From assembly GCA_026986885.1 (NCBI GenBank), contig JALSNT010000219.1:1-12917 (forward strand): a stretch of DNA of 12,917 nt, written 5' to 3'. The notes below the pieces were generated by a model, which saw nothing but the letters and a program-made list of their open reading frames with translations, was not told the origin of the DNA and searched no databases. Positions 6,804 to 12,917 of the stretch are shown piece by piece (position 1 is the stretch's first letter; the number at the start of each line of letters is the position of its first letter). The DNA comes from Desulfobulbaceae bacterium (GTDB lineage: Bacteria > Desulfobacterota > Desulfobulbia > Desulfobulbales > Desulfobulbaceae). The position numbers and the translations under genes were made by a program.

Positions 6804-8817
6804 CGTCAGTCGGTGATGTGGTTGTTAAACAATCAGGATGCCTGGCAGCTCTGCCCATGGCAATGAGCGGGAAATAATGGCGATACATGTTATAGTTAAG
6901 CATGAATCCCCGGGCAAGTTCGGCTCCCTGGCTGTATTGGTCGCCGGTTTTTTGCAGATTGATACGTTCGCCGACGCCGTAGCCGGGAAAACCGGTACCG
7001 GTATACCAGGGTTCGTCCCAGGTCCCGTCCTGCCGTTGACTGTTGCAGAGAAATGCAAGCCCCCGGTTGATTGCCTGATCAAAGTCGTGGCTGTCGGCGG
7101 CCAGCAGGCCCATCAGCGCCCAGCCGGTCTGGGAGGCGGTTGACGGCCCTTTGCCGCGCAGGCTGTCATCCATGTAGGAACCGCAGGTTTCACCCCAGCC
7201 GCCGTCTTTGTTCTGGTGATCAACCAGCCAGCGGCAGGCCCGCAGAATATAGTCGGCCTGCATGTCTTCGCCGACAACTTTCAGGGCCGGGAGGACGGCG
7301 GCCGTCCCGTAAATATAATTTACTCCCCAGCGACCGAACCAGGAGCCGTCTTCTTCCTGTTGCCGGCGGATATAGCTGCAGGCACGGGCGACGGCAGGTG
7401 CGGTGAGAGCCTGCCCGTACAATCCCAGGGCCTCGACCACATGGGCGGTGACATCAACGCTGGGCGGGTCAAGCAGCTCACCGAAATCGGCAAAGGGAAT
7501 ACGGGTGAGGAATTTGCTGGTATTGTCCCGGTCAAAGGCGGCCCAGCCGCCGTTTGGATTCTGCATTGCCAGCAGCCACTGCACGGCTTTATCAACAGCG
7601 GTCTGCATATTCCGCTGCAATTCCGCATCATTCATCATGGGAAGCAACCTGATAAGCACCATGACGGCAACCGCTGTATCGTCCACATCCGGGTATTTGT
7701 CATTTTCAAATTCAAAGGCCCAGCCGCCGGGTTCGGCACCCTTGACAAACACCTGCCAGTCGCCCCCGACCAGTACCTGTTCCTTGAGCAGATAGGTAAC
7801 GGCTTTTTCTGCAGCTTTAAGGGTGCCGGAGGGCATGCCGCAGTCAAGCAGGGCAAGCAGACTGAGTACGGTATCCCAAATCGGCGATTCACTGGGCTGC
7901 AGGTAGGTTCCACCATTGCGTTGGTATGACCAGTGGAGATTGAACCCATGCAGACCGGCGGCCATGACGGGATGGTCAAGGGCATAACCCTCGGCATGCA
8001 GGGCCATCAGTGAATAAATCCATGGTGGCTGGATTCCACCCCAGGCACCGTCGGCATCCTGGTGATTGACGATCCATTCCCGGCAGGCACGTATTGCCGC
8101 TTCCCGAAAGGGATGTAAGGGGAAATTCACGTACCGGTTGAGCAGGTAATCGGTGGTCAGAAAAAAACGTTCCCAGGACAGGAACCCTTTTTTACGCGGC
8201 AGGCGAAAATCAAAATTACTGCGGCCGTCGGGGAAAAGTTCATCAAGTCTGCGTCCGGCATCAAGGGGACGGGTCGGTCTGCGCGCGGAAAGGATGGTCA
8301 GCGGCAGCATGGTGGCCCGTGCCCAGGAGGCGAATTTATAGAGATTAAACGGCGCCCAGGTGGGGATAAAAATTATTTCCGGGGGCAGGGCCGGTGTCTG
8401 TTCCCAGGGCCATTCGCCAAGCAGGGCCAGCCAGTAGCGGGTAAAGACCCTGGTCTCGGTAAGACCGCCGCTGTTCAGAATCCATTCTCTTGCGGATCGG
8501 AGAACAGAACTTTCAGGGTCAAGACCGGCAATCCGCAGGGCCGTATAGGATTCGACCGTTGTATTGATGTCGCCGGTCGGGGCATCATAGTATACTTCCC
8601 AGGAACCATCAGCCCGCTGATCGTTGAGGATGGCCTGCACCACACCCTCATGTTTGGGATCATCGTCAATGCCCATGATATACATGGCCATGATCCATTC
8701 GGCCTCCATACAGGAATTGGATTCGAGCCTGCCGACCCAGAAGCCCTCTTCCTCCTGATCGGCTAACAGCCAGGACGTCGCCCGCTGGATGGATTGCTTC
8801 AGTTGCTGTTGGTTCAT
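6796..8817 (-). CDS. shc: Squalene-hopene cyclase
   Basis: This 673-residue enzyme (also named HpnF) cyclises squalene to hopene and hopanol at the membrane surface. The catalytic acid motif DVDDTA is at 377-382. Seven QW repeats (Q-x3-G-x-W) stabilise the double alpha-barrel, at 21-27, 67-73, 253-259, 419-425, 487-493, 535-541 and 594-600. SESPIWDT (309-316) and the C-terminal GTGFPGYGVGER (607-618) and YNMYRHYFPL (642-651) match the family. The segment between GTGFP and the YRHYFP region is longer than in the Alicyclobacillus-type enzyme; I recall this from deltaproteobacterial cyclases. Length is normal. The ATG at 8817 has only an A-rich leader and no Shine-Dalgarno sequence. It is divergent from hpnG and coupled to the downstream kinase/phosphatase gene by an 8-base overlap. 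Confidence 0.97.
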   Translation of the reverse strand: MNQQQLKQSIQRATSWLLADQEEEGFWVGRLESNSCMEAEWIMAMYIMGIDDDPKHEGVVQAILNDQRADGSWEVYYDAPTGDINTTVESYTALRIAGLDPESSVLRSAREWILNSGGLTETRVFTRYWLALLGEWPWEQTPALPPEIIFIPTWAPFNLYKFASWARATMLPLTILSARRPTRPLDAGRRLDELFPDGRSNFDFRLPRKKGFLSWERFFLTTDYLLNRYVNFPLHPFREAAIRACREWIVNHQDADGAWGGIQPPWIYSLMALHAEGYALDHPVMAAGLHGFNLHWSYQRNGGTYLQPSESPIWDTVLSLLALLDCGMPSGTLKAAEKAVTYLLKEQVLVGGDWQVFVKGAEPGGWAFEFENDKYPDVDDTAVAVMVLIRLLPMMNDAELQRNMQTAVDKAVQWLLAMQNPNGGWAAFDRDNTSKFLTRIPFADFGELLDPPSVDVTAHVVEALGLYGQALTAPAVARACSYIRRQQEEDGSWFGRWGVNYIYGTAAVLPALKVVGEDMQADYILRACRWLVDHQNKDGGWGETCGSYMDDSLRGKGPSTASQTGWALMGLLAADSHDFDQAINRGLAFLCNSQRQDGTWDEPWYTGTGFPGYGVGERINLQKTGDQYSQGAELARGFMLNYNMYRHYFPLIAMGRAARHPDCLTTTSPTDDD

Positions 8818-8886
8818 TAATTGATTTTTTTACTTTTTTTTCGTATCAGTCGGCCCGTTCTTTAATAGAGTTTGACGTGTGTCGGC

Positions 8887-8915
8887 AGAATAGTCGCTTC
8901 CCGCATAAACCTCAA
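8887..8915 (-). promoter_or_regulatory. Candidate sigma70 promoter for shc
   Basis: On the minus strand TTGAGG (8910-8915) and TATTCT (8887-8892) are separated by exactly 17 bases, each matching its consensus at four of six positions. Transcription would begin near 8880, leaving a leader of about 62 bases that becomes very A-rich before the shc ATG. The site lies in the shc/hpnG divergent region. It was identified by eye from consensus only. Confidence 0.3.
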
Positions 8916-8933
8916 TATGGTAATAGACAAAAC

Positions 8934-9767
8934 ATGAACAATTTCCGCACCCGGTTTTCAGGAGTGACCATTGTCGCCGCTCTTGCCGCCGAACGAAAAA
9001 TACTCGCCGCTCGGGAAAAAAGGTTACAGAAGGAGGTGGCAGGGCGAAAAGCATTGTCGGGTCGGCCGTCGGCGGAGGCAACTTTTCTGCAGAGCGGCAT
9101 GGGATGTGCGGCTGCACGGGAGACGGCATTGCGGGCCGCTGCGGGAACCATAATCGGCAATATCGGTGTCTCCGGTGCTCTGGCCCCTGATGTAATGCCT
9201 GGAACCGTTATTCTGGCTGATGCTGTTTATGCTCGTGGTCACCGGCCCGCTTTCATGCAGGCCATGTATCGGCCCAATGCGCAACTGGTGAAAATGCTGG
9301 AATCAGTTTTAATGGAGCAGGGGATTGGGTATCGGCGCGGCCGGATTCTCTGCGTTGACCAACCCCTGTTGACCCGGGCAGACAAGGCAAAAGCCCATGA
9401 CCACTCCGGCGCTCTGGCCGTGGATATGGAAAGTGCGGGTGTTGCGGAAGCAGCTCTGCAGATGGGACTGCCCTTTTTTTGTCTGCGGGTGATTTGTGAT
9501 CCGGCGCAACGAGGTTTTGAGGAGGAGTTACTTTGCGGTGTCGACGACAGGGGAAACAGCAGGCCGTTGTCTCTTATTGCAGCTGCTTGCCGACGTCCGC
9601 GGCTTGTCGGTGGTTTGTTGAGGATGGCCGGTGATTTTTCGAAGGCAGCAGCAGGGATGCGGCGGACCTGGGATGCGATCCGGCAGCCCCTGTTCGATTT
9701 TGTTTCGGCAGGATATTTCGCAGGATCAGCGGCCCGGCCCCAGCATAGCAACGATCAGGGCCTGTAA
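8934..9767 (+). CDS. hpnG: Hopanoid-associated nucleosidase/phosphorylase HpnG
   Basis: This 277-residue protein belongs to the purine nucleoside phosphorylase / MTA-SAH nucleosidase superfamily. HpnG acts after HpnH, removing adenine from adenosylhopane to give ribosyl- or phosphoribosylhopane. VTIVAALAAERKIL (11-24) is the first strand with the conserved Glu. GNIGVSGALAPDVMPG (75-90) is the family glycine region, AVDMESAGVAE (162-172) the ribose-binding MES motif, and RVICDPA (185-191) carries the base-site Asp. The hopanoid role rests on the adjacent shc and hpnH; sequence alone also fits an MTA/SAH nucleosidase. I chose ATG 8934, which places the first strand about ten residues in; a GTG at 8877 would add 19 unlikely residues. 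Neither start has a Shine-Dalgarno sequence. The 3' end overlaps convergent hpnH by 42 bases. Confidence 0.88.
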   Translation: MNNFRTRFSGVTIVAALAAERKILAAREKRLQKEVAGRKALSGRPSAEATFLQSGMGCAAARETALRAAAGTIIGNIGVSGALAPDVMPGTVILADAVYARGHRPAFMQAMYRPNAQLVKMLESVLMEQGIGYRRGRILCVDQPLLTRADKAKAHDHSGALAVDMESAGVAEAALQMGLPFFCLRVICDPAQRGFEEELLCGVDDRGNSRPLSLIAAACRRPRLVGGLLRMAGDFSKAAAGMRRTWDAIRQPLFDFVSAGYFAGSAARPQHSNDQGL

Positions 9768-10733
9768 TGGATGCTTGACGGTTTCCAGCACTGCCGTTGG
9801 TTCAAATCCGCAGTGGACCATGCAGTCGGCGCAACGTGGGTCATTGCCGACCCCATATCGATCCCAGTCGGTTTTTTCCATCAACTCCTGAAAACTTTGC
9901 GCATAGCCGTCGTTTAAGAGATAGCATGGATGCTGCCATCCCTTGAGACTGCGGGTGGGGTTTCCCCAGGGGGTGCATGGGAAATCACGGTTGCCGGCAA
10001 GGAAATCCAGATACATTCCCGAATGATTAAAGGTCCAGTCCTTTTTGCTTTTCTGCAGTATTTCCCGGAATAATTTTCTGGTACCGTCCCGGCCTAAAAA
10101 ATTGTCCTGATCATCGGCATTCTCATAATTAAAACCGGCGGCAACGGTCATGGCCTCGACACCAAGAGCGGAAAGATGATCAAAGAGGCGGGCCGCATCT
10201 TCGGCGGTCTGCCCCTTAAAAAACGTGGTGTTGGTGGTAACCCTGAAACCACCATTGACGAGTTTTTTTATGGCGTTTGTTGCCTTATCAAAGGCACCTT
10301 CAAGGCAGACTGCCGCATCGTGCCGCTCGGCCAGACCGTCAAAGTGGACGTTAAAAGTCAGGTAGGGACTGGCAGAGAACTGTTCTATTTTACGTTCAAC
10401 CAGCAGGCCGTTGGTGCATAGATAGACAAAACGTTTTCTTCGGATAAGTTCTTCGATAATAGTAGTAATTTCCAGATGCAGCAGCGGTTCACCGCCGGCA
10501 ATGGTGACAACCGGCGCCCCACATTCTTCGGCAGCGCCGATGCACTCATCAACACTGAGAAATTGTTCAAGCATCTCTTTGGGCTGGTTGATCTTGCCGC
10601 ATCCCCTGCAGTGCAGGTTACAGAGAAAGAGCGGCTCCAGCATCAGTACCAGGGGAAAGCGTTTTTTCCGTGTCAGGAGCTGTTTAATGATATAGGCGCC
10701 GATGCGCCTTTTTTGTAATGCAGGAATTCCCAT
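9726..10733 (-). CDS. hpnH: Adenosylhopane synthase, radical SAM protein HpnH
   Basis: This 335-residue radical SAM enzyme adds a 5'-deoxyadenosyl group to hopene, the first step in C35 hopanoid side-chain synthesis. The [4Fe-4S] motif is C38-x3-C42-x2-C45 within LEPLFLCNLHCRGC (32-45), followed by GKINQP, a strong HpnH signature. GGEP (80-83) is the SAM-binding motif. Later cysteines at 253, 270, 301, 304 and 308 (the last three within PRCADCMVHCGF) match the cysteine-rich C-terminal part of SPASM-like radical SAM proteins. The N terminus MGIPALQKRRIGAYIIKQLL agrees with the usual HpnH start and supports the ATG at 10733, although there is no Shine-Dalgarno sequence. It lies 92 bases after the DUF116 gene and is probably read from the ispH side. 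Its end overlaps the 3' end of hpnG. Confidence 0.94.
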   Translation of the reverse strand: MGIPALQKRRIGAYIIKQLLTRKKRFPLVLMLEPLFLCNLHCRGCGKINQPKEMLEQFLSVDECIGAAEECGAPVVTIAGGEPLLHLEITTIIEELIRRKRFVYLCTNGLLVERKIEQFSASPYLTFNVHFDGLAERHDAAVCLEGAFDKATNAIKKLVNGGFRVTTNTTFFKGQTAEDAARLFDHLSALGVEAMTVAAGFNYENADDQDNFLGRDGTRKLFREILQKSKKDWTFNHSGMYLDFLAGNRDFPCTPWGNPTRSLKGWQHPCYLLNDGYAQSFQELMEKTDWDRYGVGNDPRCADCMVHCGFEPTAVLETVKHPLQALIVAMLGPGR

Positions 10734-10825
10734 TGTTCGTTCACCGGAAAGCCGGCCGCAACCTGATGGTCATGCCGGTTTTTATTATTGTTTTATATTA
10801 TTTTGAAAAGCCAGGCCGGGAAATC

Positions 10826-11731
10826 TCAACCGATATTTTTTGTCTGTTGTTCTTCCCGGGAGTGATCGCCGCTTTTTATCAGGCGCATTTTATTGAGGGA
10901 CACAGGTCTGTTCTCCGGATAGTGGCGGGGATCCATAAATCTGCGTATTGCCTCTTCCAGGACATCAAGCGGCAGATTGGTGTCCAGGCAGGGACCGTTG
11001 GGCCGGAAGTTGAGGATGCCATATACCGGTAAAGGGTAGGTGTCCTGGATGCCGCTGGCAAGGTCGCGCTCGCAGGCCACCGCCAGGATCAGTTTCGGTC
11101 GCCGCTGAACCACGATTCTTCGGGCAATGGTGCCGCCGGTGGCAATGGCCAGGTGAATACCGTAATGCTCACTGAGATCTATCAGTTTGTCAATGGGACA
11201 TTTTCCACACCGTTTGCAATTGTTTATGGAATAGGTGAGCCGCATTTTACACTTGGAGCGCTGCAGACAGTGGGGCATGAGCAGCAGCAGTTCTCTGGGC
11301 TTGAAACGCTTGACCTGGGACTCCACAAGGTCATTGTTGACCTTGACAAACGAGGAACGAATCCGATCTTTTGGAATATTGAACAGGCGGCCGACCAGGG
11401 TCATGAGCGGCAGGAACAGGCGGATGGTTAAACCCCGCATCTTGGCAAACAGAAACAGGGAGCGGCCAAAGAGAATATTTAATATAAGTCCTGCTGTGGC
11501 CCAGGCAACCAGCAGGATAAGGCTGCCTATCAAGACGCTGAAGATATAGGGCGCCCACGGATGAACATTGGCAAGGCCGATAACCGGCAGGATGAGAATG
11601 AGCAGGAGAAAAAGAATGACAAAGGTGCCGGCACTGGCAACCAGGCCGATAAAAAGACGTTTTTTGGCCTTGCCGACCTCCACATCTTCCCTGTCGAACT
11701 CTTCAACGGTGGTTAATTTAAGTTCTTTCAT
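10826..11731 (-). CDS. DUF116 membrane protein with conserved cysteines
   Basis: This 301-residue protein has two clear membrane segments at about 26-50 and 62-88, plus a hydrophobic stretch near 98-115. A cytoplasmic DUF116 domain follows at about 145-265. The domain holds PHCLQRSKC (153-161), NNCKRCGKCPI (170-180), ATGGTIARR (197-205), AVACERDLASGI (217-228) and GPC (246-248). The seven cysteines, at 155, 161, 172, 175, 178, 220 and 248, suggest an iron-sulfur or zinc site; this is inference. DUF116 proteins have no established biochemical function that I know of. The gene lies 36 bases after ispH and 92 before hpnH, between two iron-sulfur enzymes of the isoprenoid/hopanoid route, so a supporting role in that pathway is possible. 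No ribosome binding site is seen at a usual distance from ATG 11731. The family call is confident, the function unknown. Confidence 0.85.
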   Translation of the reverse strand: MKELKLTTVEEFDREDVEVGKAKKRLFIGLVASAGTFVILFLLLILILPVIGLANVHPWAPYIFSVLIGSLILLVAWATAGLILNILFGRSLFLFAKMRGLTIRLFLPLMTLVGRLFNIPKDRIRSSFVKVNNDLVESQVKRFKPRELLLLMPHCLQRSKCKMRLTYSINNCKRCGKCPIDKLIDLSEHYGIHLAIATGGTIARRIVVQRRPKLILAVACERDLASGIQDTYPLPVYGILNFRPNGPCLDTNLPLDVLEEAIRRFMDPRHYPENRPVSLNKMRLIKSGDHSREEQQTKNIG

Positions 11732-11767
11732 AATATTTTTTCAGTCGCCTTGCTTTTCCTGTCGTTT

Positions 11768-12694
11768 TTATGCAAAATCAGGCAATACCGGCAGGGCGAA
11801 ACGGGTGGACTCTTTGGTTCCTTCCATTTCCAGGATCCTGGCCGCGCCGAGACCCCGGAGTCGGGCAACGACCTTTGCAACGAGAATTTCAGGGGCCGAT
11901 GCGCCGGCGGTGATACCTATTTTTTGTGTGCTCTGTAACCAGGCTGGATCAATTTCATCTGCCGTGTCAATGAGATACGCTCTTACTCCAAGGTTGGAGG
12001 CAACCTCACGTAATCTGTTTGAGTTAGAACTGTTTTTTGATCCTACCACCAGAAACAGATCCACTTTTTTTGCCAGCTCCCTGACCGCAGACTGGCGATT
12101 CTGGGTAGCATAACAGATATCCGTGCGATCGGGGATGTCAATTTTCGGGTACTTTTGTTTCAACTGATCAATCAGCCTGCCGGCATCATCCATGCTCAGG
12201 GTTGTCTGGGTGACATAGCCGACCTTGCCAGGGTCGACGATATCCAGTTGTTCAATATCCTCAGGGGATGAAAGAACATGTACCTTACCGTGGGCCCTGC
12301 CGTAGGTTCCTTCTACTTCAGGATGGTGCTTGTGGCCGATGATAAGGACATCGTAATCAATTTTATTGAGCCGGGCAACACGCCGGTGGACCCTGGATAC
12401 CAGCGGGCAGGTGGCGTCAATGGTGTGCAGACCGAGTTCCCCGGCTCTGTCTTCGACGGCTTTGGCAACGCCGTGGGCACTGAATATGGTAACCGAGCCG
12501 CTCGGAATATCTTCCAGGGATTCAACAAAGACAGCTCCTTTGTCAGCAAGAGAACCGACCACATGGGTATTGTGGACGATTTCATGCAGGACATAAACCG
12601 GGGCGCCGTATTTTTCCAGGGCCTGATTGACGACGGCTATGGCCCGTTTAACACCGGCACAGAAGCCGCGGGGATTGGCTAAAAAAATTTCCAT
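11768..12694 (-). CDS. ispH: 4-hydroxy-3-methylbut-2-enyl diphosphate reductase (IspH/LytB)
   Basis: This 308-residue iron-sulfur enzyme catalyses the last step of the MEP pathway, converting HMBPP to isopentenyl and dimethylallyl diphosphate. The three cluster cysteines are C12 (NPRGFCAGV), C96 (DATCPLV) and C194 (TDICYATQNRQ). The substrate-site residues H41 (HEIVHN), H74 (FSAHGV), H124 and E126 (GHKHHPEVEGT) are all in place, at or near the E. coli numbering. GSKNSSNSNRL and TAGASAPE complete the family pattern. Length is normal for the short bacterial form without an S1 extension. The ATG at 12694 follows an A-rich leader with no Shine-Dalgarno sequence. It is the first gene of an apparent ispH, DUF116, hpnH series and supplies the C5 units for squalene and hopanoids, although every other isoprenoid in the cell depends on it too. 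Confidence 0.97.
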   Translation of the reverse strand: MEIFLANPRGFCAGVKRAIAVVNQALEKYGAPVYVLHEIVHNTHVVGSLADKGAVFVESLEDIPSGSVTIFSAHGVAKAVEDRAGELGLHTIDATCPLVSRVHRRVARLNKIDYDVLIIGHKHHPEVEGTYGRAHGKVHVLSSPEDIEQLDIVDPGKVGYVTQTTLSMDDAGRLIDQLKQKYPKIDIPDRTDICYATQNRQSAVRELAKKVDLFLVVGSKNSSNSNRLREVASNLGVRAYLIDTADEIDPAWLQSTQKIGITAGASAPEILVAKVVARLRGLGAARILEMEGTKESTRFALPVLPDFA

Positions 12695-12720
12695 AGGTAT
12701 TTTTTTGAATATTTTGTTAC

Positions 12721-12830
12721 AAATGATGGCGTTGTAAAAACTTCGGTCTGCCGGGTTGTGGGTCGGTGGCGATTTTCAACATACTACATGTCTAAAGCCG
12801 GTTTCACCTGCAACCCAATAGAACAATGGA
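12721..12830. repeat. Imperfect palindromic intergenic element upstream of ispH
   Basis: The segment begins AAATGATGGCGTTGTAAAAA and has an AT-rich centre (TTTTCAACATACTACATGT, 12773-12791). GGGTTG (12753-12758) pairs with CAACCC (12811-12816), and weaker complementarity extends outward, where AGAAC on the right partly mirrors the GGTCT region on the left. The outermost right arm, which would read like TTTTTACAACGCC, is absent and is replaced by unrelated tandem repeats. It resembles dispersed palindromic intergenic repeats common in deltaproteobacteria, but copy number cannot be judged from one window. Confidence 0.4.
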
Positions 12831-12834
12831 CATC

Positions 12835-12864
12835 GAATTTCGAACTGCAGAATTTCGAACCGCA
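12835..12864. repeat. Tandem 15-bp direct repeat, two copies
   Basis: GAATTTCGAACTGCA (12835-12849) is followed at once by GAATTTCGAACCGCA (12850-12864), identical at 14 of 15 positions. Each copy contains the palindrome TTCGAA. The repeat lies about 140 bases upstream of ispH, between the imperfect palindrome and the 12888-12912 hairpin. It could be a pair of protein-binding sites or part of a repeated intergenic element. Confidence 0.7.
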
Positions 12865-12887
12865 GTGTGCCCTGAAATGTTCGCTCT

Positions 12888-12912
12888 CGTCACACCGCTC
12901 TGCGGTGTGACG
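12888..12912. repeat. Perfect 11-bp hairpin at the right edge
   Basis: CGTCACACCGC, a TCT loop and GCGGTGTGACG form a perfect 11-bp stem. No T-run follows on the + strand before the window ends, and none follows on the minus strand, so it is not a classical terminator. It may be a repetitive extragenic palindrome, or belong to a gene or mobile element beyond 12917. Confidence 0.65.
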
Positions 12913-12917
12913 CAATC

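Noticed and set aside
7216..7929. 237-residue plus-strand reading frame inside shc
   Set aside because: It is antisense to a complete squalene-hopene cyclase with all its motifs; the long opening follows from GC-rich codon bias.
8877..8933. GTG start at 8877 for hpnG
   Set aside because: It would add 19 residues of low protein-like quality before a normal N terminus, and it has no ribosome binding site.
9239..9751. 170-residue minus-strand reading frame inside hpnG
   Set aside because: It is antisense to hpnG, has no family signature and is rich in Arg, Pro and Ser, as shadow frames commonly are.
12888..12912. Rho-independent terminator at the right edge
   Set aside because: The stem is perfect, but no T-run follows on either strand within the window.
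1..12917. CRISPR array, defence island, prophage or insertion sequence
   Set aside because: There is no array of spaced repeats, no transposase, integrase or nuclease gene, and the genes fit an ordinary chromosomal metabolic region.

Overview
The window looks like an ordinary chromosomal segment of a Gram-negative anaerobe, most likely a deltaproteobacterium (Desulfobacterota) close to the Desulfobulbales. This placement is inferred from gene content: a hopanoid pathway with HpnG- and HpnH-type proteins, a DUF116 membrane/cysteine protein, a DUF47-PiT phosphate-uptake pair and moderate GC content. There are no transposases, integrases, tRNAs, rRNAs or CRISPR arrays.

Layout from left to right. 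(1) Positions 2-160 are the 3' end of der (engA), the ribosome-assembly GTPase, on the + strand. It converges on a 100-residue unknown gene (206-508, minus) that has its own good -10 box. (2) A 380-base intergenic stretch leads to an orphan methyl-accepting chemotaxis protein (891-2531, plus). A strong bidirectional terminator at 2611-2645 follows. (3) A long minus-strand series runs from right to left: shc/hpnF (squalene-hopene cyclase), a 692-residue protein joining a P-loop kinase-like domain, an FHA-like segment and a PPP-type phosphatase, a DUF47 PhoU-like protein, and a PiT phosphate transporter. shc and the fusion gene overlap by 8 bases. I see no terminator before 2611-2645, so one transcript could carry all four genes. 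(4) hpnG (8934-9767, plus) is divergent from shc and overlaps tail-to-tail with hpnH. (5) ispH, a DUF116 gene and hpnH follow one another on the minus strand (12694 down to 9726). (6) The last 220 bases hold an imperfect palindrome, a 15-base tandem direct repeat and a perfect 11-bp hairpin.

How the genes fit together. IspH makes the C5 isoprenoid precursors, and Shc cyclises squalene to hopene. HpnH attaches a 5'-deoxyadenosyl group to hopene, and HpnG removes adenine. The window thus holds the last step of isoprenoid precursor supply and three successive steps towards C35 bacteriohopanepolyols; squalene-synthesis genes must lie elsewhere. The most unusual part is the kinase/FHA-like/phosphatase fusion translationally coupled to shc. 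It is not one of the established hpn proteins. It could supply a phosphatase or kinase step on a hopanoid intermediate, act in regulation, or be unrelated and act on nucleic acid ends or nucleotides. The DUF116 gene between ispH and hpnH is the second candidate for an undescribed role in the pathway.
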